16,406 bases of DNA from JAUVZF01 sp964539385 (lineage in GTDB: Bacteria; Planctomycetota; Phycisphaerae; FEN-1346). The translations under genes and the position numbers were made by a program. The stretch is from contig CAZIJC010000106.1 in NCBI GenBank assembly GCA_964539385.1, positions 1-16,406 on the forward strand, read 5' to 3'. How positions within the stretch are numbered: position 1 is the first letter of the stretch; every line of letters begins with the position of its first letter. A model generated the notes under the pieces. That model did not search any database and was not told where the DNA came from. It worked only from the letters and a program-made list of their open reading frames with translations. Positions 7,886 through 15,631 of the stretch are shown piece after piece.

Positions 7886-9544
7886 ATGCTCACCTTCCGC
7901 ATGGACGAGACAAACTTCGCCGAAGGGGACCGCGCCGGCGTGCGCATCGTCACCGGTGCCGGGCTGAAGGTGGACTTCGACGAGTTCGCCGACGATGACG
8001 ATACGCTTGGCCTCTGGCATCTGCACGACGGCGCCTGCCAGGACGAAGGAACGGGTCTGGAGGACGAGTCGGGCAACGGTCACGACTTCACAAACCACGG
8101 GGCCGAGAGCGTCGAGGACGGCTACCGGTTCGTCCGCGACGACGGCGACTACATGGAGGCCGCCTTCACCGGCCAGCCCGAACAGAGCCAGATGACGTTT
8201 GAGTGCTGGGTCCGCAACTGGCACATGGAACCGACGTCGCTCTGGACATACCGCTCGATCATCAACTTCTTCAAGACGGAGGCCGATCGGGTCCAGATCG
8301 AGGCGATCCGCCGAACCCCGTCGACCGGCTCGCGGATCATTGCGCGGCTTTACGTCGGCGGTGTACAGGTCGGCTTGACCTGGTGGCAAGGGACCGCGGT
8401 GGATGACTTGCTGGCCAGCGGCGGCCTATGGCATTTGGCCGTTGTGCTCGACGCGCCGAATTCTTTCGGTCTCTACGTCAACGGTATAAGACGAAGCCAG
8501 GATACCACCGGCATCCTTGCCTTGCCCGCCGGCGATTACACCCTCTACCTCGGGCGGGCGTACAGCGACAAGCCCTCCTACGATCTGGACGCCGTCCTGG
8601 ACGAGGTCCGCCTGTCGAGCGCCGCGCGGTACGCGGCGGAGTTTGCGCCGCAGCGTCTGCTTGAGGCCGGCACGTACGCAAGCACGACCTTCGACGGCGT
8701 CCGGATCGCGGCCGACTGGACAGACTTGGTCTGCTGCCAGAGTGTGCCCCCCGGATGCTCGACCACCTGGGACGTACGCGCCGACGACGAGAGCGACGCA
8801 GGCGGGCACCCACAGGCCCCCTGGCAGCCCTACGGGGGCGACCCCGCCACGCTGCCCGATGGCCGATACTTCCAGTGGCGAGCCGCGCTCTCGGCATCCG
8901 ACGAGCGACTGGCATCCCCGACTATCGAGAGCGTCGAGGCACAGGTGAGCGAGGCCGGCTACAACTTATACCACGCGACAGGCCCCGGACCGGAGGCGCT
9001 GGGCTACGCCGCGCCGTGGGCACGCCTTGGGCCGAGCGTCAACGAAATCGAAACCGAGGCGCTTGACGCCGCCGCCGTTCACTGGTTCGGCATCCGCCCC
9101 GTTGACGCGGATGGCAGGGAAAGTCCTATCTCGCAAGGTGAGATCCGCTTGGAGATCGATGCCGAGGGAGAGCGAGAGCCGGACCGACCAGCGGGGGCCC
9201 TTGCCGCAGCCGCTGCCCCCCTGCCCCTCGGTGCAGCAAGGCTCCAGTGGCGGTACAGGGTCGGGCTGGGCGGCGTCTTGCCGCAGACCTTCCGGATCTT
9301 TGGTGACGGTGGCACCGGCACGATCGACTACGAAACACCCCTCGATGAGGTGCCATGGCGCGAAGGCCAGTCCTGGTACGCGTGGACGAGCCAACCGCTG
9401 ACACCCGGCGTCGAACATCAACTGGCGGTCCGCGCCGTAACGGCCGGCGAGGTGTGGGATGAACAACCCGCCGTCGCCCGCGTCACTCCCGACGCTGCGC
9501 CCCCCGGCGAGGTGGACGCCCTCGAAGCGGAGATCACGGCATGA
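7886..9544 (+). CDS. LamG-domain phage tail adhesin
   Basis: The 552-residue product is probably a surface protein of the tail that binds host glycans. A LamG/concanavalin A-like jelly-roll occupies about residues 40-258: it opens with TLGLWHLHDGACQDEGTGLE and DESGNGHDF, passes FECWVRNW, and closes with LWHLAVVLDAPNSFGLYVNG and DAVLDEVRLSSAARYAAEF, the classic ending of this fold. Further beta segments follow (330-450), with an FN3-like NLYHATGPGPEALGY region. A C-terminal module (469-552) with RIFGDGGTGTIDYETPLDEV is related to one in the 6841 gene. GAGGAG at 7870-7875 lies 10 bases before the ATG. The stop overlaps the next start as ATGA. Confidence 0.72.
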   Translation: MLTFRMDETNFAEGDRAGVRIVTGAGLKVDFDEFADDDDTLGLWHLHDGACQDEGTGLEDESGNGHDFTNHGAESVEDGYRFVRDDGDYMEAAFTGQPEQSQMTFECWVRNWHMEPTSLWTYRSIINFFKTEADRVQIEAIRRTPSTGSRIIARLYVGGVQVGLTWWQGTAVDDLLASGGLWHLAVVLDAPNSFGLYVNGIRRSQDTTGILALPAGDYTLYLGRAYSDKPSYDLDAVLDEVRLSSAARYAAEFAPQRLLEAGTYASTTFDGVRIAADWTDLVCCQSVPPGCSTTWDVRADDESDAGGHPQAPWQPYGGDPATLPDGRYFQWRAALSASDERLASPTIESVEAQVSEAGYNLYHATGPGPEALGYAAPWARLGPSVNEIETEALDAAAVHWFGIRPVDADGRESPISQGEIRLEIDAEGEREPDRPAGALAAAAAPLPLGAARLQWRYRVGLGGVLPQTFRIFGDGGTGTIDYETPLDEVPWREGQSWYAWTSQPLTPGVEHQLAVRAVTAGEVWDEQPAVARVTPDAAPPGEVDALEAEITA

Positions 9545-11358
9545 CCGCACAGTTGAACACCGCAGCATTCTTCGGACGTTCCACTGGCGGAACCCTCCTG
9601 GTACCGCCGCAAGTTCAGGTCCGGATCGACGGGCAAGTGGAACCGCGTATCCGCCTTGACTGTGTAGAGTCCGAGATGGGGTCCGCGCCGAGAGCACGGT
9701 TCTCGGTCGGCTTTGGGCGCGGTCCGGCAACCGGAGACGAGGTCCGCCTGGAGGATATCGCGGCATCCATTCAGCCTGGCCGGGCGGTTCAGGCCACGTT
9801 GCTTCGCGGGGGCGTGTTTCCCGGAGCCGGTAGTGATGACCTGGTCGTGTTCGAGGGCCGCATCGGACGGATGGAGATGAGCCTCAACCCCGACGGCGAG
9901 AGCCTTTGCTTTGAAGCCGAGGATGCGGCCAACGAATTGCTCCGGCGGCGTGTTGGTGGACGGCGGGCCTGGACGGCCGAAGGAAATGCCGACCGCGTCG
10001 AAGGCCTGCCCCTGGTGTTCAATCCCGACGGCCGATCCAACGCATCCGACCAGCCCTATGACCCGGGCACCGGTGACTCGTACAGCGTCTTCGCGCCCAA
10101 CGGGGCCGACGCTTCCGCCTGGACACTGGACGAGGCAATCGCTTACCTGCTCTGCGAATACGGCGAGTCCGAGCACGTGGACGTGCCCTTGCCGAACGAG
10201 GTCCGCGCTGCGGTTGACGCCCTCGTGATCCGGGACGTTTCGCTCGAAGGGCAGACACTTGCCGAGGCACTGGGCGCGCTGCTGGAACTTGTAGGAGGCC
10301 ACATCGTCGTCACGGCCGAGCCCCACACGACCGGCCTCAGCCGACGGCTCGAGCTCTGGTACCCCGGCCGCGCACCGGTCGTCTGGTTTGCCCATCAGCC
10401 TCCGGGCGAACGGTATGACCCGGCCGGCACGAACCTCGCGGGGCTGAACGCCCAAATGCGCTTCGACTCGGCGCCTCGGCGTTACGTGGCCCGCGGTGAC
10501 CGCAGAGTGTACGAGTCCACATTCGGCCTGGTTGCTGGCTGGGACGACGCCCTTGTGACCTACGACCCTGACGATTTCAGCCCAAGCACCAACCCCAACT
10601 TCGACACCGTCCGCGATGTCTTCCGCAAGTGGGTCCTCAACGAGGCGGGCGAGTACAGCGAGAGCCCGTACGAGCGCGGGCTTGCCCCTGACCTGTCAGC
10701 CCTTTTCGAAGGAGCGCCCTACGTGCGCCGCCACCGGCGTCTGCTGCCGTGCCTGTCGCGCGACGCCCTTGGGCGAAGCCACGGCGTCTACGTGGAAGTG
10801 TCAGTCGACGGTGGCGCCGCGTGGGAACGGATGAACCTCGGTGCCCGTATATTCAAGAACGAATGCGGTCTCTATTTGACGGACGACCCCTTGCCGCCGA
10901 GGTACCTCGCGGCCGCCATGCGAGAACAGGTGCGCGTCCGAGTAACGGCCGCGATTGAGAGCGATGCGGTCCTTGCGGTCGAGTACGCAGGCGAGGCATC
11001 GACCGACCTGCCCGGCCGCACGCGCCACCTGAACGTCCCAGCCGGATACCGGTACCGCCTGGTCGCGACCACGAGCCGTTTCCACGGCCAGCCTGGTGCC
11101 GACGAAGCGGACGACTCGGCGAGGCTCGAGGACCTGGTCCGTGCTGCCTATGAGGCCGACCGGCACAGTCCAACGCCGACCCGCGTCGAGATTCCCTACC
11201 TGGCAATGGGCCATCGCGTTGGCCAGCGCATCCTGGGCATCCGTGGACGGCGGCTGGACCTGGCGCGAGAGCACGGCGCCTGCGCCGCCGCTCCGGTGGT
11301 GAGGCGGGGCCGTCTTGCGTTCGCACCGGCGCCGCAAACGGAACTCGAACTGGAGTGA
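9541..11358 (+). CDS. Large phage tail protein, possibly hub or baseplate-like
   Basis: The 605-residue product is the largest in the module. The N-terminal part (25-140) is beta-rich, with VQVRIDGQVEPRIRLDCVES, FEGRIGRMEMSLNPDGESL and CFEAEDAANELLRRRVGG, a pattern like the first domain of tail hub proteins, where an 'operator/definition' strand set is followed by an 'edA..LL' turn. Residues 229-257 (RDVSLEGQTLAEALGALLEL) match the helix that follows in such proteins. The C-terminus (RVEIPYLAMGHRVGQRILGI, about 560-580) reads like the closing barrel in which a 'G.RI.GI.GR' strand recurs. I do not see a peptidoglycan-cleaving domain. It overlaps the LamG gene by ATGA, so the two are probably made together. 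The hub assignment is an inference from pattern only. Confidence 0.5.
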   Translation: MTAQLNTAAFFGRSTGGTLLVPPQVQVRIDGQVEPRIRLDCVESEMGSAPRARFSVGFGRGPATGDEVRLEDIAASIQPGRAVQATLLRGGVFPGAGSDDLVVFEGRIGRMEMSLNPDGESLCFEAEDAANELLRRRVGGRRAWTAEGNADRVEGLPLVFNPDGRSNASDQPYDPGTGDSYSVFAPNGADASAWTLDEAIAYLLCEYGESEHVDVPLPNEVRAAVDALVIRDVSLEGQTLAEALGALLELVGGHIVVTAEPHTTGLSRRLELWYPGRAPVVWFAHQPPGERYDPAGTNLAGLNAQMRFDSAPRRYVARGDRRVYESTFGLVAGWDDALVTYDPDDFSPSTNPNFDTVRDVFRKWVLNEAGEYSESPYERGLAPDLSALFEGAPYVRRHRRLLPCLSRDALGRSHGVYVEVSVDGGAAWERMNLGARIFKNECGLYLTDDPLPPRYLAAAMREQVRVRVTAAIESDAVLAVEYAGEASTDLPGRTRHLNVPAGYRYRLVATTSRFHGQPGADEADDSARLEDLVRAAYEADRHSPTPTRVEIPYLAMGHRVGQRILGIRGRRLDLAREHGACAAAPVVRRGRLAFAPAPQTELELE

Positions 11359-11368
11359 GATCGCCATC

Positions 11369-12019
11369 ATGGAAACGGAACGACTGGGGATTTACGCGCC
11401 GGACACTGCACTCGACCGAGGCGAGGACCGTCACCTGGAAGCCGACCGGCCGAAGGACCGGTGGACGGAGATTAGTCCCGGGGGACCGCCGTACCGGTTC
11501 CTTTGGTGCCGCATCACAAGCGGCGCCCCTGGCAGCCCGCCTGACGAGCGGTACTACGCCGACGAAGTGCGGCCGAAAAGCACCGACGCAGGAGGCCACA
11601 TCGAGTGGGAAGCCGTGCCCGGTGGGCTCGAGGGGATCGTCGTCCACAACATCGCCGAGGCCGGGACAAGCACGCACTTGGTTTCCGAGAATACGATCAT
11701 CCCAACTCAGGAGCGGCTCGACCGCAGCACCCCGCCCGAAATGGTGTACCTGACAAACGTTCCGGTTGAGCGTTGGACGCGGCGGCTTGCGCAAATCGTG
11801 TCCTACAGCGGCGGGACGTATACCGTCCAACCGGTCCGCCGGGAAGAAGGCGGCTTCGAGAACGACGGTGAGCCCATCGCCGGAGTGCCGAACATCGGCG
11901 AACTCTGGCCCGACGAGGCAGGGTATCTCGCCGGCCCGGACGGGTTCGACCGGTACGTCCGGATTCTCTGGACCCCGGCGGGGTGGATTATCCTGTTGCA
12001 CCCGCCGCGGATGGTGTGA
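11369..12019 (+). CDS. Phage structural protein of unknown family
   Basis: The 216-residue protein is not recognised. It begins METERLGIYAPDTALDRGED, has a middle section rich in charged residues and short strands (VVHNIAEAGTSTHLVSENTI), and ends with RYVRILWTPAGWIILLHPPR, a hydrophobic but not clearly membrane-spanning tail. No Cys or His cluster is seen. The frame is open from 11315, but ATG 11369, 10 bases after the previous stop, is the more natural start; the nearest SD-like GGAG (11352-11355) is 13 bases away, so initiation may rely on coupling. Its place within the tail genes suggests a virion part. Confidence 0.5.
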   Translation: METERLGIYAPDTALDRGEDRHLEADRPKDRWTEISPGGPPYRFLWCRITSGAPGSPPDERYYADEVRPKSTDAGGHIEWEAVPGGLEGIVVHNIAEAGTSTHLVSENTIIPTQERLDRSTPPEMVYLTNVPVERWTRRLAQIVSYSGGTYTVQPVRREEGGFENDGEPIAGVPNIGELWPDEAGYLAGPDGFDRYVRILWTPAGWIILLHPPRMV

Positions 12020-12030
12020 GGAGTGACTTG

Positions 12031-13062
12031 ATGCCGTGGACGCTCGATCGATGGCCGCCCGAGCCACGCGATGCCCTCGACACGGACTTTATCATCAATG
12101 AGGTCCGCGCGGCGCTGGCGGAGCGCGACGGACTCGTCCAGGCGGGGTACGTGCCCGACGAGTTTGGCCGGTGGGACCCGCTTCGCGGTACGCCCACCGA
12201 CGGCGACCCGGCCCCGGCGCCGACCGTCGCGAACTTCCAATTCGAGATCCAGGAGATGTTGGACCTCACCTGGCCACTACGCTGGTGGGACCCCAACCGC
12301 AACATGCTTTACGCCCTCGCGAACCTCTGCCAGGACGCCTTCGGCGCCGACGGCTGGTCCTACGACCTGACGGCCGAGGACGGGCAGGGCAACCCCGCGA
12401 ACCCCTGGACGCCGCCCTACGCGACGATCTTCGAGGAACTGTACGAGACGGTCAACCGGTTGGACCGCGTCCGGATTCTGCCCACCGTCAGTGAAAGCGA
12501 GCGCCGCGACAGCGTGTACCGTCTGACGTTCGGCATCAACAACTGGCCACAAGAGCGGGCGGCGACCTTTGCTATGTTCGACGGGGATGACGACGGCGTC
12601 AGCGTGGGCCTTTCGTATGACGTCGGAATGGGCGGCGAAGTGTTCGACGCCGGAGCGAGTGAGCAGTGGTTCCTGGAGTCGCGCGGCTTTCGGATGACTT
12701 TCGCTACGGGCGCGCTGGTGGGCTACACCGTTCGAGGTGCCTGGCTCGACTTCACGACCGAAGCGCCGGGGGGCTCCGCGGATTTCGCCGACACGTTTAC
12801 TGCCGAGGTCGCCGATGGCGAAGGCACGTCGCTCGATACCTTCGACTCCGCGGACTATGGACCCAAGCACATCCTGGTCCCCGCCGACTCCATCAACACT
12901 GGCGCGGACACGTTGCTGGTGATCCGTTCGACGCGCGACGACTCCACCGACCGTCCCGCTTGGAGCCCCGGCGGGCCAAACTACACGAGCACTTATCGGG
13001 AGGGGCTGGCCGTGACCGGTCCAATCCGACTCATCGTGGAGGTGGACTTTGAGTACCGCTGA
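12031..13062 (+). CDS. Phage structural protein of unknown family
   Basis: The 343-residue protein is not recognised. Residues 1-150 are mixed helix and loop, rich in Trp and Asp (WDPNRNMLYALANLCQDAFG). Residues 165-343 look like a beta-sandwich of repeated short strands (GVSVGLSYDVGMGGEVFDAG, then GYTVRGAWLDF) ending in GPIRLIVEVDFEYR. This would suit a receptor-facing or tail-decorating domain. GAGGAG (12018-12023) overlaps the previous stop and lies 7 bases before the ATG. The gene ends 14 bases inside the next ORF if the TTG start at 13049 is used. Confidence 0.5.
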   Translation: MPWTLDRWPPEPRDALDTDFIINEVRAALAERDGLVQAGYVPDEFGRWDPLRGTPTDGDPAPAPTVANFQFEIQEMLDLTWPLRWWDPNRNMLYALANLCQDAFGADGWSYDLTAEDGQGNPANPWTPPYATIFEELYETVNRLDRVRILPTVSESERRDSVYRLTFGINNWPQERAATFAMFDGDDDGVSVGLSYDVGMGGEVFDAGASEQWFLESRGFRMTFATGALVGYTVRGAWLDFTTEAPGGSADFADTFTAEVADGEGTSLDTFDSADYGPKHILVPADSINTGADTLLVIRSTRDDSTDRPAWSPGGPNYTSTYREGLAVTGPIRLIVEVDFEYR

Positions 13063-13510
13063 TAAGAACCCGGCCGACGGTGGTCCGAAGTCTGTCCGAA
13101 AGGACCCCCTCCGAAATGGGGGATCCTCGTTGGACGGATGCCTTACGACACCCGTTCCGAGCCCGTACGTGTCATGCGACGTCTGCGAGGCTTTTCGCCA
13201 GGAGCAGCGCGACGCCAACACCCGCACGTGGCAGGAGATTCGGACGCTTCGGCGTCTTGTGATCCTGCTTGTTGTGGGAGGCCAACTGTTCAGCGGCGGG
13301 CTGAACGTGGCGAGTGTTGCGTACTGGCTCGAGCAGCACGCCGCGCGGCCGCACACATCCACGGTCGAGATGGTGGCGGCTGCGCGGGACGAAGCACGCC
13401 AGGATGTCAGGGACGTCCGACGCGAAATGTACGAACTCGTGCGGTCGGTCATGCCCCGGTCTGGCGAACCCACGCCGTTCGCCGGACCTAACGAAGGAGA
13501 TACCGAATGA
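13049..13510 (+). CDS. One-TM protein with C-terminal helix, possible lysis-cassette member
   Basis: The 153-residue frame has an N-terminal arm with CDVCEAF (Cys43, Cys46), a single membrane segment at about 69-93 (RLVILLVVGGQLFSGGLNVA) and a charged helix at 105-135 (AARDEARQDVRDVRREMYEL). It ends overlapping the next gene, a lipoprotein, as ATGA. A membrane protein paired with a lipoprotein recalls the inner and outer spanins of Gram-negative phages, though i-spanins normally carry their TM close to the N-terminus. TTG at 13049 has GGAGG at 13038-13042. A GTG at 13169 would instead skip the repeat copy at 13082-13159 and give a 113-residue protein with the TM nearer its start. Function is unproven. 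Confidence 0.55.
   Translation: MSTADKNPADGGPKSVRKDPLRNGGSSLDGCLTTPVPSPYVSCDVCEAFRQEQRDANTRTWQEIRTLRRLVILLVVGGQLFSGGLNVASVAYWLEQHAARPHTSTVEMVAAARDEARQDVRDVRREMYELVRSVMPRSGEPTPFAGPNEGDTE
13082..13159. repeat. Hairpin repeat element, copy B (start of the 13049 gene)
   Basis: GGTCCGAAGTC (13082-13092) and the 39-base segment 13121-13159 match copy A at 3869-3919 (11 of 11 and 33 of 39). A 28-base insert (13093-13120) separates them in this copy and adds two local stems: GTCC-GAAA-GGAC (13094-13105) and CCCCC...GGGGG (13105-13109 with 13118-13122). The sequence TCCGAA occurs three times in it. In copy A a GTCCGAA/TTCGGAC stem closes the element; here the partner is TTGGAC, so one pair becomes a G-T wobble. 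The element lies inside the annotated coding frame only if TTG 13049 is the true start. Confidence 0.7.
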
Positions 13511-14055
13511 ACCGCGCACCGATATTCTGCGTGCTCGCCGCAGCAACGCTCCTCGTCCTTGCGGCCGCGGGGTGCGGCACGCCGCCGGCGCTGGAACGGA
13601 GTCAGAGGCTGCAACTGGCTGCCATGGTCCAATACCGCGATGAGATGGCCTCGTACCACGGAAAGGTCGCGGCTCAACTGGCTCAGGAGAAGCGGGCCCA
13701 GTTGGACGCCGCGCTGGCTGCTTCATTAGCCCAGTCAGCCGACGCCGAAGGGCAGGTCGCCGTGGCGACCGCCATCGAGAGATTCGCCAAGCGTGTTGCC
13801 CTTGAAGACGAGTACCGCGCTGCGCTGGCCCGCCTCGACGAGGAGTTCGCACAGCGCCAGGCCGCCATCGGGCGGGCCATCGAACTCGCCGAGGACACGC
13901 TGGATCTCGTGACCGAATACGGGCGCCTGGCCTCTCTGCTGCGGAACCTGTTCGTACGCGAGGCCGAAACCAGCCGGGTACTCGAGGACTACGAAACGGA
14001 AAGGAGCAGCAACAATGCAGGAAGCGGAAGCAAACCTGAAGCGCACGGCCGTTGA
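13507..14055 (+). CDS. Coiled-coil lipoprotein, possible outer spanin
   Basis: The 182-residue protein has a clear lipoprotein signal: a short basic start, the hydrophobic core FCVLAAATLLVLAAAG, then Cys23 (LAAAGC). The mature part is almost entirely helical and charged (for example EYRAALARLDEEFAQRQAAI), consistent with a long coiled coil, and ends in a Ser/Asn/Gly tail. AAGGAG at 13494-13499 precedes the ATG by 7 bases, and the start overlaps the previous stop as ATGA. A lipoprotein following a one-TM protein suggests an o-spanin role, but at 182 residues it is longer than the small Rz1 type. It could also be a virion-unrelated envelope protein. Confidence 0.65.
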   Translation: MNRAPIFCVLAAATLLVLAAAGCGTPPALERSQRLQLAAMVQYRDEMASYHGKVAAQLAQEKRAQLDAALAASLAQSADAEGQVAVATAIERFAKRVALEDEYRAALARLDEEFAQRQAAIGRAIELAEDTLDLVTEYGRLASLLRNLFVREAETSRVLEDYETERSSNNAGSGSKPEAHGR

Positions 14056-14287
14056 CTTCCTGGAGGCGGCGGAACACTTGGCCGGTCGCGCTGCCGAAGG
14101 CGCCGCCGACCCACTGGACGCCGTCTCGACCGATCTGTTTGAACTCGGCGACCTTGAACCGGCTATCGAACAGCAGGACCTCGTGGAACTGAAACGCCGC
14201 CTGCGCAACGAGAGGCTCGTGCCCGAGACCGTCGTGACGCTCGTGGCTCTGGCCCGGCAAGTGGCCGCCGCCCTAACGGGGGTGTGA
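14015..14287 (+). CDS. Small helical protein of unknown function
   Basis: The 90-residue protein overlaps the lipoprotein gene by 41 bases in another frame. GGAAAGGAG (13998-14006) lies 8 bases before its ATG. It is Ala/Leu/Glu-rich and helical throughout (NLKRTAVDFLEAAEHLAGRA near the start, ETVVTLVALARQVAAALTGV at the end). The last 20 residues are amphipathic to hydrophobic, but no clear membrane span is present. It is not recognised. Its position inside the lysis-like set suggests a role there or as a chaperone-like partner. Confidence 0.55.
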   Translation: MQEAEANLKRTAVDFLEAAEHLAGRAAEGAADPLDAVSTDLFELGDLEPAIEQQDLVELKRRLRNERLVPETVVTLVALARQVAAALTGV

Positions 14288-14297
14288 GAACAGGGCA

Positions 14298-14339
14298 CGC
14301 GAGGCACCGACGCAAGCCGCCTGCGCGGTTTGTCTCGCG
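14298..14339 (+). terminator. Hairpin ahead of the holin-like gene
   Basis: CAAGCCGC (14313-14320) pairs with GCGGTTTG (14325-14332, one G-T pair) around the loop CTGC. An outer stem CGCGAG (14298-14303) with CTCGCG (14334-14339) flanks an asymmetric internal loop. No T-tract follows. It lies in the 115-base gap after the 14015 gene and may be an attenuator, a partial terminator or a leader structure for the gene at 14403. Confidence 0.4.
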
Positions 14340-14402
14340 CGTTTCGAACACGCTGAAGGGCACGATGGCCTACGGCGCCCTCGAAAGAAAGGAACGTAAA
14401 CG

Positions 14403-14612
14403 ATGACGGAACTGCTAAAGAGCAAGAAGATGATTCTGAGCCTGCTCGGCATCGCTGCCGTCGCGGGCCTGGTGCTGGCCGGCCACGACATCGAGACCGT
14501 CAAATGGGTGGGCGGCTTCATCACGGGCATCGTGGCCAGCCTCAACGTGGGGCAGGGCTTGGCCGACGGTCTTTCCGAGGGACGCACCAGCACCCTCAGC
14601 CGAGAGCGGTGA
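14403..14612 (+). CDS. Two-TM holin-like small membrane protein
   Basis: The 69-residue protein has a lysine-containing start (MTELLKSKKM), a first membrane segment at about 10-27 (MILSLLGIAAVAGLVLAG), a short acidic turn (HDIET) and a second segment at about 34-50 (KWVGGFITGIVASLNVG), followed by a polar tail. Size and topology fit class II-type holins, which form pores that release or trigger lysis enzymes. AAAGGAA at 14388-14394 precedes the ATG by 8 bases. It is the last phage-like gene here, and no endolysin is found nearby. Small two-TM proteins of other functions cannot be excluded. Confidence 0.55.
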   Translation: MTELLKSKKMILSLLGIAAVAGLVLAGHDIETVKWVGGFITGIVASLNVGQGLADGLSEGRTSTLSRER

Positions 14613-14688
14613 CGCGGCACCCATCATTTCAAGCGTGACACAGCAGTAGCACTAAAACAGCATTGGGAAACTCCTGGACACCTTTCCC

Positions 14689-14717
14689 TTGACGCCTGGA
14701 GCGCGGCGGGATTAAGG
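14689..14717 (+). promoter_or_regulatory. Weak sigma70-type promoter candidate for the isomerase gene
   Basis: TTGACG (14689-14694) is a good -35 match. Seventeen bases later lies TTAAGG (14712-14717), a poor -10. The position, about 50 bases upstream of the GTG start at 14768 and within the 155-base gap after the phage genes, is right for a promoter. The rest of the gap holds no other gene. Confidence 0.25.
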
Positions 14718-14767
14718 TTGCCCTTTGCCGGGCTCCGAGGTCCGGCTGCAACGCAAAGGGGAATGCC

Positions 14768-15592
14768 GTGATTGAAATCGGAATCGCCAGCGACAACTTC
14801 CGTCACGAGGACCGCTCGCTCGGATACGTCTTCGCCTGGTGCCGCGACCAGGGATGCAACACGGTCGAAATCAACACCGTCAACGGGGAAGACTTCTTCG
14901 AGGGGCTCGGCTTCTCGCCTGCCATCTCGCTGGGCGCCGACGGCCTGGCCTTGCGCGAGGAACTCGCCCGCTACGGCCTCAAGGTCAGCCAACTGGACTG
15001 CCACTACGCGCTGCACCGCTGGCAGTGCATCCCGTACATGATAAACGGCATCAAGATGGCCCGCGTCCTGGATTGCCCGTTTATCGCCACCACCGACGGG
15101 GCCGAGGTCCCCGAGGGGATGACTCTGGAGGAGGTCTTCGACCGTGCGGTCTACCATCTGGGCGAGGTTCTGCCCCTGGCGCATACCCACAAGGTCGGCG
15201 TCAACATCGAGCCGCACGGACCGCTCACGACCAACCTGGGGATGATGGTCCGCCTGATGAAGCACTTCGACGACCCGCTCCTTGGTGTCAACTTCGACAC
15301 CGGCAATACCTTCATCGCCGGCAACGACCCGGTGGCCATGGTCAAGGAACTGTTGCCCTGGATTCGACACTTCCACGTCAAAGACGTGGCGCCGGAACTA
15401 CAGGAGAACGTCGGCAAGGACACCGGGATTGCGGCCAGCGAAGTGTACGTCGGGCAGGGCATCAACGCCGACAACATCCGGCAGATCGTCGGACTTCTCA
15501 AAGAAACGGACTGGGCCGGCGTCATGAGCCTCGAAACCAGGGGCGAGGCCAACACCCTCAAGAGCGTCGAGTGGCTCCGGGGGATCCTCTGA
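14768..15592 (+). CDS. Sugar phosphate isomerase/epimerase (AP endonuclease 2-like TIM barrel)
   Basis: The 274-residue product belongs to the divalent-metal TIM barrels that isomerise or epimerise sugars and inositols. The candidate metal ligands fall at the strand ends where the family has them: Glu148 in VGVNIEPHGPLT, Asp177 in LGVNFDTGNTF, His203 in RHFHVKDV, and Glu256 in VMSLETRGE. Length is normal. GTG start with AAAGGGGA at 14755-14762. The substrate cannot be told; the 'VNIEPHG' and 'HFHVKDV' forms are common in carbohydrate-catabolic members. It follows the phage genes on the same strand but after a gap, and its kind is that of a host gene. It converges with the bPH2 gene, 39 bases away. 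Confidence 0.88.
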   Translation: MIEIGIASDNFRHEDRSLGYVFAWCRDQGCNTVEINTVNGEDFFEGLGFSPAISLGADGLALREELARYGLKVSQLDCHYALHRWQCIPYMINGIKMARVLDCPFIATTDGAEVPEGMTLEEVFDRAVYHLGEVLPLAHTHKVGVNIEPHGPLTTNLGMMVRLMKHFDDPLLGVNFDTGNTFIAGNDPVAMVKELLPWIRHFHVKDVAPELQENVGKDTGIAASEVYVGQGINADNIRQIVGLLKETDWAGVMSLETRGEANTLKSVEWLRGIL

Positions 15593-15631
15593 GGCCCCTC
15601 CCGGCCCGAGTCGCCCAGAGTGCCAAGGCCG

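Noticed and set aside
14362..14395. Possible third, weak copy of the hairpin repeat (GATGGCCTACGGCGCCC) before the holin-like gene
   Set aside because: Only short, gapped similarity to GGATGCCTTGCGGCACCC is seen and the stem partner is missing.
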